This document shows positions 1 through 8,340 of a DNA stretch of 28,554 nucleotides, in pieces (positions within the stretch are counted from its first letter, which is position 1; every line of letters begins with the position of its first letter). The notes beneath the pieces were generated by a model. The model was not told where the DNA came from. It worked only from the letters and a program-made list of their open reading frames with translations, and did no database searches. The DNA is from Tritrichomonas musculus (taxonomy: Eukaryota; Parabasalia; Tritrichomonadida; Tritrichomonadidae): positions 1-28,554 of the forward strand of contig JAPFFF010000263.1 of assembly GCA_039105265.1 (NCBI GenBank), given 5' to 3'. Both the position numbers and the translations under genes were made by a program.

Positions 1-1
1 A

Positions 2-250
2 TTGAAATCATATTTGATGATTTATTTGGTCGCTTATATTTTTGTAAAAATGCAAGAAATAACATTGTGGCATCCCAATATGATTAAAACAACAATATAC
101 AAAAATCAATATAATAATATTTTCATCGAAATCAGATTGATTATGGAAGATAAAATCCATGTTTCTAAAGCATATCAATGCCAATTATGCGGAAGCTATT
201 TATTATCAAAGAAAGGAGCAAAAAATCATAAATGTTTTTTTCATAAATAA
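2..250 (+). CDS. Partial zinc-finger-like open frame at the left edge
   Basis: The frame is open to the window edge, so this may be the 3' end of a longer gene. The only ATG in a plausible context is at 143, which would leave a 35-residue peptide. The C-terminus contains CQLCGSYLLSKKGAKNHKC, a Cys-x2-Cys ... His-x-Cys arrangement that could bind one zinc ion as a C2HC-type finger. The upstream part is A+T-rich translation with no recognisable domain. I do not recognise the family. It could equally be a chance frame in low-complexity DNA; only the Cys/His spacing argues for a real protein. Confidence 0.25.
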   Translation: MKSYLMIYLVAYIFVKMQEITLWHPNMIKTTIYKNQYNNIFIEIRLIMEDKIHVSKAYQCQLCGSYLLSKKGAKNHKCFFHK

Positions 251-730
251 CGCAAATTGAATAATATTGAATAAGGTAGCTAGATTTTTATATCAAAAAT
301 GTAAGATCATTAATTTTTTCATTATTTAGGAGATTTTGGCTATGATTCCTTCCTGAAAAGTTTTTAATACATTTATTGATGCATAAAAAATAATATTATC
401 CGGTAATAAAATGATTTATTTCAAAGATCTAAATTATAATATTTGAAATTTCAATCAAATATTGAATTATACAAGATTTCGATGCAATGATTAAGGATAT
501 TACATGATAAATTCATATTTCTTGTATGAAATATTATCTTTATTTCTAAAAAAAATTCAAATATTATATACTTATTAATCATAAAAGTGTTTGTTTAAAC
601 TCCATTTTGTTTTATAAAAAGCATGTAATTTATTATCTATATGGTATATTTTTATTTTTTTTTAAATAAAAGTGCTTAATATTTTAATAAATTGATAAAA
701 AAAAAAATTTACTTATAAAAATTCAAAAAA

Positions 731-778
731 TTCAGAGCCATCATTTAAATTTCTGAGAAAATTCAGAATGGCTCTGAA
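731..778. repeat. 11-bp inverted repeat (stem-loop)
   Basis: TTCAGAGCCAT at 731-741 is the exact reverse complement of ATGGCTCTGAA at 768-778, with a 26-base loop. Within the loop a second short stem (TTCTGA at 751-756, TCAGAA at 763-768) can form instead. The function is unknown. It is more G+C-rich than its surroundings, so it could be a transcript hairpin or part of a degraded element. Confidence 0.5.
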
Positions 779-794
779 ATCAAATCGCCACACT

Positions 795-863
795 AATAAC
801 GTATTTTGTCTATTTAATATTTTGGTTTTATTTCCTTTAATATTTTATATCTCAATAATTTTA
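795..863. repeat. 69-bp direct repeat, copy 1
   Basis: Sixty-nine bases beginning AATAACGTATTTTG are identical to copy 2 at 1128-1196. The similarity extends about five more bases to the left (ACTAA) with a 2-base indel. The copies start 333 bp apart. They are far longer than a target-site duplication and carry no reading frame. Confidence 0.8.
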
Positions 864-1127
864 TTACATATTTATTTTATATATTTATAGTATTATATAA
901 AATACTTATTGTTTTGATTATTTATTCATAGGGAAAGAAGTTACATAATTGCCAAAAATCATTAAATATATATAAATATCTTAATGAAAAAATATTTTTA
1001 ATTCATAATTATCATATATTTAACAAATAAATATAATATTATTATTCAATAATTATTTATATAAAATAAAACAATTTTTTTCAAGAAAAAAAAATAAAAT
1101 TTATAGAAAAAGAAGTGCGTGGACTAA

Positions 1128-1196
1128 AATAACGTATTTTGTCTATTTAATATTTTGGTTTTATTTCCTTTAATATTTTATATCTCAATAATTTTA
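1128..1196. repeat. 69-bp direct repeat, copy 2
   Basis: This is the second identical copy of the repeat at 795-863. Perfect identity in neutral-looking A+T-rich DNA suggests a recent duplication or ongoing gene conversion. A 16-base match in reverse orientation (start of this copy) also occurs at 15934-15949. Confidence 0.8.
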
Positions 1197-2233
1197 GGGT
1201 CAAATCCTAGTGAACCCGAGTTCTAAAAAAATATCAGCACCCCCCTCTCAAAAAGTTCAAAAAAAAAAAAAGCATTCAATTTTTTTCCAACTATTTTTGA
1301 ATGGTTTATTTTATTAGAACTTTTTGAATGATTTATAAAAATGATTATAATAAAAAAAAAAATTCTGACAAAATGAAAAATGTGAGTTTTCTGGTTATGT
1401 AAAAAAATTAAAAATAGCAAATATATATATAAAAACAGATTGTAAATTACAAAACTTAATTTTATGAGATTAATCAAATAAATTACAAAACTTCAAATAT
1501 TTTTGTGAATGTTTGTTTAATTATGTAGTAACCATTCGGCTGTTTCGTAATCCCTTTCTATCTGAGCTTGACATCACCAATTTTTAAACACTGCCATTCT
1601 CGAAATTTGGAATTACTGCGCATGGAATAGAAATTACGGCATATAAAAAACGGTAACTTTTTCAAATAATAAATGGTCATGTTAAAACTTTGTGAATATT
1701 TGCTTTGAATCCATGTTGGTTAAGATAAAAAAAAAACTCACGCTTAATATTTTAACGTTTTTTTTTTATATACCGTAACTCATGCTTTATATTTTAATAA
1801 ACCAGACCAATTTATTACAGAAACTAATCTCACTTGCATATGATTGTCCTTGCAGTTATATTAGTTGATTTTATTCAGCATCAGCATACCATTATTTACT
1901 CAAATCATCCTCGCCTGCTCAAATCAATTATCCAATTTTATTTTAAGACTGAAGTCTCCTCCACCTATTATCAAATGTGTAATAAGAAATTACTTGTAAA
2001 TAATTAATTATATTTCTTCTCAAAAACGACCAAATAAAATACGGCTATTGTATAGAGCGGGTTCGGCAAAATTACTGATTTGACAACGGAACTCTCCAAC
2101 TTACGACCGTAAGGGTTAATTATGTGGGAAAAAATAGAAAGTTTTGGGATAAATTGAAAAAATAGTAGAAATGAACAGTTGTCAGAAAAGTTGTAGAATA
2201 AAATGAAAGATAAGTAGCAGTATTATATATTTA

Positions 2234-2449
2234 ATGAACTCCCTGATCAGATATTTCGATAGAGGTGTCGCAAAAAGTGTAGCTGAACATAATCAATCAA
2301 ATTCAAAAAATCTAATGCTCGTTCTAATAATGATGAAATTCCATGGAGTCAATGATAGATATGCTGCAAAGCAAACCAATTGGCCAGATGATATATTATA
2401 TTACACTGCATATCCTTATAAAGCATCTCGAAAAGCACATAAACAATAA
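2234..2449 (+). CDS. Small hypothetical protein (71 aa)
   Basis: A complete ATG-to-TAA frame of 71 codons just upstream of the minisatellite. Its residue mix is more protein-like than the surrounding frames (charged residues, Trp, Pro, few homopolymers), which is the only argument for coding. There is no signal peptide, membrane segment or familiar motif, and no Initiator-like motif was found close upstream. I do not recognise the family. It may be a fragment of a former longer gene or a chance frame. Confidence 0.25.
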   Translation: MNSLIRYFDRGVAKSVAEHNQSNSKNLMLVLIMMKFHGVNDRYAAKQTNWPDDILYYTAYPYKASRKAHKQ

Positions 2450-2514
2450 ACCTGTAAATCGAGCTTTAACAGAATACTAAGGCATAATAAGTTGTAAGAT
2501 AAGGAGTAGAATAA

Positions 2515-2814
2515 GTTATAAAATAAGTCGTAGGATAAATTGTGAGATAAGTAATAGGATAAGGTAAAAGATAAGTAGTATATTAAGTTATAAAATAAGT
2601 CGCAGGATAAGTTGTAAGGTAAGTAATAGGATAAGGTAAAAGATAAGTAGTATAGGAAGTTGTAAGATAAGTAGTATAGAAAGTTATAAGATAAGTTGTA
2701 AGATAAGTTGTAAGATAAGTTATAAGATAAGTTATAAGATAAGTTATAAGATAAGTTGTAAGATAAGTTATAAGATAAGTTGTAAGATAAGTTGTAAGAT
2801 AAGTTGTGAGGTAA
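2515..2814. repeat. Minisatellite: 12-bp unit with a 72-bp higher-order unit
   Basis: From 2683 to 2814 eleven 12-bp units occur in register, alternating GTTATAAGATAA and GTTGTAAGATAA, the last being altered. Upstream, 2515-2586 and 2587-2658 are two copies of a 72-bp block (six diverged 12-mers) differing at only a few positions. Looser GATAAG-containing units reach back to about 2480 and forward to about 2845. Because 12 is a multiple of 3, one minus-strand frame stays open and would encode a Thr-Tyr-Leu-rich repeat (TYLITYL), which I treat as an artefact rather than a gene. Confidence 0.9.
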
Positions 2815-2849
2815 GGAAAAAGATAGAAGTAAGATAAGTCTTCAGATAC

Positions 2850-3386
2850 ACAAGACAGTTCAAAAAGGTAAATAAATATATACTTAACAATCAATGCAAA
2901 ATAGAATGATTTATTTGATCACTATCTTTTTTGAAGCTAGAAAAATCGAATTATAAATGTGAACATATGATTAGAAATCATTAAAAAATGGTTTTTACAA
3001 TTACTACTTATTGATATCGGTATTGCAAGTTCTAATAAAGCTTATTTTTGTATTTTATTTAGCAAAATTATTTTATTTTGAAGGAATAAACACAAGCTTT
3101 TATCAAAATAATGATTCTCTCCGATTTCCTTTTCTGAACATGTTAAATTGTACTTAAAAATTCATTAAATTAGAAATACTGGCCAAAAACATTTAATATT
3201 ATCAAAAAACTGCTCTAGATATTCAATTTATTTGATTCATTATTGTAAATCATCTTCCAACTTGCATTTTTAATCATTCTCAAAAAAGTAAATCAATGGA
3301 TTTTATCATTCCTCTGATTCTTTTTAGTCTAATAATAAATACTAAAAATTACTGTCATGGAATAAGTTGATATCTAATTATATAAA
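2850..3386. other. Intergenic, nothing recognised
   Basis: A+T-rich DNA between the minisatellite and the 3' end of the minus-strand 345-aa gene. I see no open frame with protein-like composition, no inverted repeat of note and no RNA gene. Confidence 0.5.
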
Positions 3387-4424
3387 TTATTTGGAAAAGG
3401 TAGGATCGAAAGATTTTAGTAGAACAAAATTTTTATTTTTTTGAAAGCATATTTGGTCTATTTTATTTAGCTTATATAGCCAAAAATGTGTTAAATTCCT
3501 TTGTTCGCGGCATATAAAATCTAAGTCTTTATTGTTATGATAATTAGTGATAATTTCATCCATTCCTCTAGGGTTTTTGGTCATTAATCTTAATGCAACA
3601 GCATTTAATTTATCATCTGGTATTAAATCTCTTAGTGACCAAATAACACATGGCACTTCAATGCAAGCTCGTCTCTCAAAATAATTATCTTCTCGAGCAA
3701 ATATTTGATATCTTCTTAAGTCAATAAAGGTTTTGTTCCAATAACCAAAGAATGAACCTCCTCTATCATTATTCACTTTTGATTCATATGTATTTTTGTA
3801 TAACGATATTTCAGAGAATAATGACCAATATGGTAATTCTGGATGGCCTTGTTCATAGAAATATTCTGGTGGCCTACTATCAATATCAAATATCAATCCT
3901 CCATCTTTCAATCTGTTAATTAGTTCTTGAAATGTATCAGCTCTTAATGGTACTTTAACCCAATTATATCCTTTATCATCAGAAACCTTGTAATTAAAGA
4001 AATATTTATCATCTGCATTTATTCGTGGTGCAACAACATTTTGAAGAATATGAACTAAATCATTATTCAATCTTTGTTTTCCATAATTATTTAATGGTTC
4101 AAAATTTACTCTCCAATTTGTTGGCGAATCTGTTATTGTATTAATGATTTCATTAACTAATTCATTTTGTTTTTCTTCTGTGTTATATCTCTTCCAATCT
4201 AAGAATGATTTAATTGTATTTCGATTCTGCTCTGAAGGCGAGACATCCTTTGGTATTTCTCGTTGAGGGTGTTTTGAATAGAATTCTTTCAATTGATTTC
4301 TATGTGTAATTATGTCATTTAAGAATGTTTGATGCTTCTTACCATGAGGTCTTCTATCATGATTTATCAAAGGTTGTTCACCAATATTCATGAAATCGTT
4401 TTCGAAATCCATATTATGTTCCAT
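3387..4424 (-). CDS. Hypothetical protein, possibly related to the N-terminal region of Maverick/Polinton DNA polymerase
   Basis: An uninterrupted 345-aa frame from an ATG at 4424, with normal residue composition for a soluble, charged protein and no signal peptide or membrane segment. The middle and end contain features I associate with the non-catalytic N-terminal region of protein-primed family B polymerases of Maverick/Polinton elements in trichomonads: a GGSFFGYW stretch, then a DLRRYQIF stretch, then a CVIWSLRDLIPDDKL stretch resembling 'Cys-hydrophobic-hydrophobic-x-x-Leu'. No polymerase catalytic motif, integrase, packaging ATPase or capsid gene is visible nearby, so there is no evidence of a complete element. 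This assignment is from memory of motif order and is weak; the alternative is a trichomonad-specific protein of unknown role. TCATT motifs on the minus strand lie about 63-67 nt upstream of the start. Confidence 0.55.
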   Translation of the reverse strand: MEHNMDFENDFMNIGEQPLINHDRRPHGKKHQTFLNDIITHRNQLKEFYSKHPQREIPKDVSPSEQNRNTIKSFLDWKRYNTEEKQNELVNEIINTITDSPTNWRVNFEPLNNYGKQRLNNDLVHILQNVVAPRINADDKYFFNYKVSDDKGYNWVKVPLRADTFQELINRLKDGGLIFDIDSRPPEYFYEQGHPELPYWSLFSEISLYKNTYESKVNNDRGGSFFGYWNKTFIDLRRYQIFAREDNYFERRACIEVPCVIWSLRDLIPDDKLNAVALRLMTKNPRGMDEIITNYHNNKDLDFICREQRNLTHFWLYKLNKIDQICFQKNKNFVLLKSFDPTFSK

Positions 4425-4552
4425 TTAATGTAAAGAAAAAAGTATAAAATTATGTAAAATATAATTTGATATTTATGTAAGTCAAATGAATGAATGTTCA
4501 TAGCTGAGAAACAATGAATTATCTCTCAATAAAATGTGGCTAATTGCCTTGA

Positions 4553-4632
4553 AATTGTGAGGACTGGGATGCCATGTTTGCATGGCGTCCAAGGACTCAC
4601 AATTATAAACTACTACGACTCGTCAAGCGTAG
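4553..4632. ncRNA. GC-rich stem-loop, possible structured RNA
   Basis: AATTGTGAG (4553-4561) pairs exactly with CTCACAATT (4596-4604). Inside, GGATGCCATG (4567-4576) pairs with CATGGCGTCC (4581-4590) around a TTTG loop, with one G-T pair. A second short hairpin follows (CTACG 4613-4617 with CGTAG 4628-4632). AAACTA between the hairpins fits the H-box pattern ANANNA, but no ACA box follows the second hairpin. The fold could also be read on the other strand or belong to a degraded mobile element. A structured transcript is an inference; only the base pairing is seen. Confidence 0.35.
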
Positions 4633-4893
4633 CTGCGTTTTAACCTATAATTTTTTAAAAAAAATTTAAATTTTTGAATGAAAAAAATAATTGGCATGAA
4701 TCTTTTTCAAGGATTTTTTTTAATATGTCAAAAACTTTTTGACTATTTCCGGTTCATATTGAATTTTAAAATTGCTTTTTTTTTCAAGAAGGAAATTAAA
4801 ACATGCAAAATATTTTTTAATAAATTATATATTAAAATATGCATTATTCCAATAGTCATCTTTTAAATTGCTCTGAGATAAATTAGTTTTAAT
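4633..4893. other. A+T-rich spacer between the stem-loop and the inverted-repeat element
   Basis: Poly-A/T-rich sequence. A 62-codon frame here is dominated by Phe, Lys and Ile, as expected from translated A+T runs, and I do not regard it as a gene. Confidence 0.5.
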
Positions 4894-4898
4894 TTATA

Positions 4899-4922
4899 GA
4901 GATCGGCGAAAAAGGAATTTCC
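4899..4922 (+). repeat. Left terminal inverted repeat of the 964-bp element
   Basis: 24 bp, preceded by TTATA at 4894-4898. It matches the right repeat with three substitutions (positions 4, 9 and 18 of the repeat). Its G+C is above that of the surrounding DNA. Confidence 0.6.
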
Positions 4923-5838
4923 ATATTTACAAAACTTTTTCATATCATTAAGATCCATATGTTTTAAAAATCCATTTTTTTTCGAAAAGAAAAAGGTTTG
5001 TCTGTAAAAAAATTTTTTTGTGAAATAATTTTTTCGTTTAAAAAATTTGTTTTCTTTTTAAAATGAAAAATACTTCTTAAAATGATCTTTTTTTTGCGAA
5101 ATAATTTTCTTTTTTCAAAACACCAAGTCTTTTTTATATGAACAATTTTTTTTAATATAGATTTTCTTTTAAAAAAAACAAGATCTAATAAATATATTAT
5201 TTGATTTTGATTTTTGAATACGTTATTTATTCATATTAAAAAAAAAAAAAAACGTTATAATTGGTGGAAAAAACTACATTTTGAGGACAAAACTATTATT
5301 TTCATTCCCGATTTAAACTGTCTGCATCAAAAGCATCATTTAACAAGATTGGAAAGTGCCTCACAGCTTAATGAAGCAAATGATATTTTCTATATCATTA
5401 GAATGCTTCAAATTTTGAATATAGTTTGATCATAAGCAATGATTACGAGTACTTTATAATTTATACATCAAATATCATTCTTTATGATTTGAATAATATC
5501 TAAATATATGTTTTTATTAAATAATTCTTTGAAATTCTTGTTAACTAAATTTTTTCTATCAATTTATATTTCGAAAGGAATTTATGATTTTAATTAAATT
5601 TTTTATTTGAAATGATCGAAACTTATTGATATGATTTTACTTTTTGCACACACAAAAACTTTTCGCAAAGAAGCTTTTTTTTTTATAAAAAAAAAATTTT
5701 CAAAAATAAACCTTTTTATAAAAAAGTCACTTTTTTTTTAAAAAACAATTTTTTTTCGAAAAAGTGTATGCTTTCAGATATAACTTATACACATCAAAAT
5801 AAATATGTTTTATAAATATAATTCTTTATTTTCAAAAA

Positions 5839-5862
5839 GGAAATCCCTTTTTCTCCGAGCTC
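5839..5862 (-). repeat. Right terminal inverted repeat of the 964-bp element
   Basis: The reverse complement matches the left repeat at 21 of 24 positions. It is followed directly by TTATA at 5863-5867, the same 5 bases that precede the left repeat. Confidence 0.6.
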
Positions 5863-6085
5863 TTATAATAAAAAAATGATTTTCCTTTCATTTGTTAAAT
5901 TCCAAAAAGTCCCAAATTAATCCTCAGAATTGTCAAGACCAAATTATGTATAAGATAAGGCATAAAGAACAAATCTGAGAAACACAAGAATATGATTATT
6001 TTTATATCTTAATGCGCCGAATAAAATTGATATCGATCAGAAATTTTGTATGATGTTATCAAAATAAAAAAAAAGCAAGTGAAGT

Positions 6086-6090
6086 TCATT
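6086..6090 (+). promoter_or_regulatory. Initiator-like motif TCATT upstream of 6125
   Basis: TCATT fits the trichomonad Initiator consensus TCA(+1)Y(T/A). Its A (6088) is 37 nt before the ATG at 6125, a spacing close to that seen for three other plus-strand genes here. The motif is short and expected by chance about once in every few such windows. Confidence 0.3.
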
Positions 6091-6124
6091 TTCTTATTTA
6101 AGATAGGGGAATATATGTGTTTAA

Positions 6125-6358
6125 ATGGCCAATTCTTTGTTACAAACAGATTCATATTTCTTCAACAATCTAACAAGTGATGTCTTTATTGATTCATCGG
6201 GATTTAATCAATTATCTATCGATATTGTTTCTAAATATGCTACAGGTCATGATTTAATATTGAAAGAAAAATGTATTTTCGATATTATTAAATCATTGTG
6301 GATTTTGATGCTTCATGGCGAGCCTTCTAGAAAGCCTGTTTTCTCAAAGCAAAAGTGA
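6125..6358 (+). CDS. Small hypothetical protein (77 aa)
   Basis: A complete ATG-to-TGA frame. The first 45 residues (MANSLLQTDSYFFNNLTSDV and following) have a balanced, protein-like composition; the C-terminal third looks less convincing. An Initiator-like TCATT sits 37 nt upstream of the ATG, like those of the larger genes in the window. There is no signal peptide, membrane span or familiar domain. It may be a short real protein or the surviving 5' end of a longer gene whose remainder (6359-6540) has lost its frame. I do not recognise the family. Confidence 0.35.
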   Translation: MANSLLQTDSYFFNNLTSDVFIDSSGFNQLSIDIVSKYATGHDLILKEKCIFDIIKSLWILMLHGEPSRKPVFSKQK

Positions 6359-6763
6359 AAAAAATAAGTGTTTCGTAAACTGTTGAAAAATTGGAAATTT
6401 ACAGCACATCGTCTTCGAGACCTAATAAAAGCGCCAATATTGATCATGATTCAAGTTCATGACATAAAAGTAGTTGAAAATTTTATCAAATCTTTCAATT
6501 TGTCCAATAATCAAAAAAAAAAATTAATAACAATGTGAATAACAGTTGATAAAAAGAAATTAAAACTGATAAGAGGAGATATTTTCAATTGGAAGTATGA
6601 TTGTTCGTTTTATGATAAATAAACCAATATAATTGCTTTGATATCGATTGATTTCGAGTAGAATATTTTGATCTTTTCTAATTGTTTTGAATTATAATAA
6701 TATATTGTATTTGAAAGAAAATATATATTATTAATAAAATTTTTAGTAATAAACAATATCGTA
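6359..6763. other. Intergenic, possible remnant of the preceding frame
   Basis: No open frame of note. The composition of 6359-6480 is less extreme than that of the following A+T-rich DNA, so it may be decayed 3' coding sequence of the 6125 frame; I found no recognisable residues to confirm this. Confidence 0.35.
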
Positions 6764-7276
6764 TTAAAGCAAATACTCCGCGAAGAAGTTATTGGATTTA
6801 TCATCACTATTTGCTAAATCTTCTTCATCAATAAAAAATAAAGATGTATCAATAAAAGTAGGATAACTATTATCAAAAGAAAGTTCATTTTCTTTGTTAT
6901 TTATATTCTGTTCTGATAAAGATTCATCATTATCAAAAACTTGATTAAATGAAATATTATTATTTCTTGTTGCAGATAAGTTTTCTGAAAAACTATTTTC
7001 TGTTGAAACACAAGTATTCTTGTCATCATTTAATTCATTATTTAAAAGATCTTTTTTTGAAGATAATGCTTTCTTATTTTTATGTGATTCTGAATGATCA
7101 TTCTGATGTGTTTCTTTTTCTGTTGATTTTTTGCAATTTTCACTGCTTGATCCGATTATATTTTTCATTTTTTCAATTAGCATTTTCCTTTCTGAAGATG
7201 TTGCTACCAAGTTTTCTCTTTCATCCAAAGGAAATATTATCGCTTCATCTCCAATTTGTATTGTGATTTTAGTCAT
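6764..7276 (-). CDS. Acidic, Ser/Asn-rich hypothetical protein with an N-terminal structured segment
   Basis: From the ATG at 7276 the protein is about 170 aa; an upstream double ATG at 7306 would add ten basic residues (MMYRKKRNLH). I prefer 7276 because the conserved-looking start MTKITIQIGDEAIIFPLDER follows it directly. The first 45 residues resemble a beta-strand pair followed by a helix (RKMLIEKMKNIIG). The rest is low-complexity, rich in Ser, Asn, Asp, Glu and Lys, and probably disordered, ending in an acidic tail with FIDEEDLANSDD. This layout is common in trichomonad regulatory proteins with a short N-terminal domain. I do not recognise the domain. There is no signal peptide or membrane span. 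Confidence 0.5.
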   Translation of the reverse strand: MTKITIQIGDEAIIFPLDERENLVATSSERKMLIEKMKNIIGSSSENCKKSTEKETHQNDHSESHKNKKALSSKKDLLNNELNDDKNTCVSTENSFSENLSATRNNNISFNQVFDNDESLSEQNINNKENELSFDNSYPTFIDTSLFFIDEEDLANSDDKSNNFFAEYLL

Positions 7277-7306
7277 GTGTAAGTTTCGTTTTTTTCGGTA
7301 CATCAT

Positions 7307-8041
7307 AAATAATAAAGTTATTATTTCCCAGTTTGAATATAAAGTTTTGTTTTCAATTTTTTCTGAATTAAAAACTGGCTAACGTATATTAATTCAATTT
7401 TTATCATTTATTTGTATGATAAAGAATGATACGGAGAAATAAAAAATATATAAGAAAATATTTATTTTTTAGAAGGAATTGTTTGTTATTTAAAAAATTA
7501 TAAAGTATTCAAAAAATTCAATCCAGAAATCTGCTACTTATTGAAAATCAAAAATCATCACTTTTTTATGCAGAATATTTGATGTTTGAACCAAATATGT
7601 TTATTCTTATTGTAGTAAAAAGTATATTAATTTGATCATTGAAATTTAGGAGGAATAATATTTTCAAAAAAATCATTTATGAAATTAGGAAATTATTTTC
7701 AAATCAAGCATCCTGACTGATTTCTTAATCAAATAAACAATTAATTTAAATCTTTTGTTATTATTTTTATTTATAAATTTATATTAAATATTTTAAAACA
7801 TATGGAATATTTATATCAGAACTTTATATATAAATGCAGTTTTTTGAAAATCAAAAACTTATTTCATTGAATAGTAATAAAATAATTTAGATGAATTCGA
7901 TTGATCATAATTGCACTTAAATTATATTTCAATTGTATTTGAAAAATGATTCATTCAAATAACTATTTTGAATTTTTATATAAGATGATCTTCTTTTGAA
8001 TTGCATCAAAATTCTCATTTTATAATTGTTATTGATTTACT
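7307..8041. other. Intergenic, nothing recognised
   Basis: Uniform A+T-rich DNA upstream of the 180-codon minus-strand frame. No protein-like frame, repeat or RNA structure stood out on either strand. Confidence 0.5.
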
Positions 8042-8101
8042 GGTGAATTGGTAATTCCTGAAACCGTTAAAATTTTAAAAGCATCAGTTTTTGCTAATTA
8101 G
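8042..8101 (+). pseudogene. BspA-like LRR fragment
   Basis: A short frame reads GELVIPETVKILKASVFAN and then stops at TAG (8099-8101). It fits one repeat of the BspA/LRR_5 type (hydrophobic-x-IP-x-x-V-x-x-I-x-x-x-x-F-x-N), which trichomonads carry in hundreds of copies. It is one repeat long with stops on both sides, so it is a remnant. Family assignment rests on the repeat pattern only. Confidence 0.45.
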
Positions 8102-8144
8102 AGACAGATGTAAACAACTTTGTTATACTAAGACAATTAATTAA

Positions 8145-8288
8145 TACTTTGTTAGCACGAAGTACACGAACAAAGTCGAAGTTTACTCATTCGGAATCAC
8201 ACTGATGTACATCATTACGGAAAGATACCCGCCATTCAGCATGAAAAACGTCGTCCTTGGAATTGTTCCAACGATCCCAGCGACATAA
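8145..8288 (+). pseudogene. Protein kinase fragment (subdomains VIII end to X)
   Basis: The frame reads YFVSTKYTNKVEVYSFGITL and continues through YIITERYPPFSMKNVVLGIVP to a TAA. This matches the kinase stretch 'K-x-D-V-(F/Y)-S-(F/Y)-G-hydrophobic ... L-hydrophobic-x-(hydrophobic)-P-F' (the F-helix region), with Glu in place of the conserved Asp in V-D-V. Nothing N-terminal of it (HRD, DFG, APE) is present, so it is a fragment. It matches the style of the TKL kinases expanded in trichomonads, such as the one at 16572-19643. G+C is higher than in the flanking DNA, as expected of former coding sequence. Confidence 0.6.
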
Positions 8289-8340
8289 TAAAATCAAACT
8301 TTTTTTTTTACTGACCTAGATGCAGGACTTGTTTCAGTAT

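Larger units (their letters stand above)
251..2233. other. Gene-poor A+T-rich stretch with short repeats
   Basis: No convincing gene is seen. The stretch holds poly-A/T runs, an 11-bp inverted repeat at 731-778, two identical 69-bp copies (795-863 and 1128-1196), and the motif GCTT(A/T)ATATTTTAA near 672, 1742 and 1785. A 55-codon frame starts with ATG at about 1839 and resembles nothing I recognise. Positions 1540-1640 and 2050-2110 are less A+T-rich than their surroundings and may be old coding or transposon remnants, but I could not identify them. Confidence 0.6.
4899..5862. mobile_element. Candidate non-autonomous DNA transposon (MITE-like) with 24-bp TIRs
   Basis: The left end (4899-4922, GAGATCGGCGAAAAAGG then AATTTCC) and the reverse complement of the right end (5839-5862, GAGCTCGGAGAAAAAGG then GATTTCC) match at 21 of 24 positions. 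Both ends are flanked by the same 5 bases, TTATA (4894-4898 and 5863-5867), as expected of a target-site duplication. The interior carries A- and T-runs with TTTTCGAAAA-type palindromes in both arms, giving a foldback character, and has no transposase. The central part (5250-5430) has ordinary composition but only a 71-codon frame with no recognisable domain. The family cannot be named from the sequence. A+T-richness makes a 5-bp duplication less decisive than usual; the TIR match carries most of the weight. Confidence 0.6.

Noticed and set aside
2480-2845. CRISPR-like array
   Set aside because: Units are 12 bp in direct tandem with no unique spacers; a eukaryotic minisatellite.
2583-2894. 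103-codon minus-strand frame with TYLITYL repeats
   Set aside because: It is the translation of the 12-bp minisatellite; the period is a multiple of three, so a frame stays open without selection.
4678-4866. 62-codon plus-strand frame
   Set aside because: Composition is Phe/Lys/Ile from A+T runs, with no motif and no promoter-like signal.
5214-5429. 71-codon frame inside the inverted-repeat element
   Set aside because: It begins in a poly-A run and has no transposase or other recognisable motif; too short to support as a gene.
6949-7382. Plus-strand frames opposite the acidic 180-codon gene
   Set aside because: Hydrophobic antisense of Ser/Asp/Glu/Lys-rich coding sequence; shadows of the minus-strand gene.
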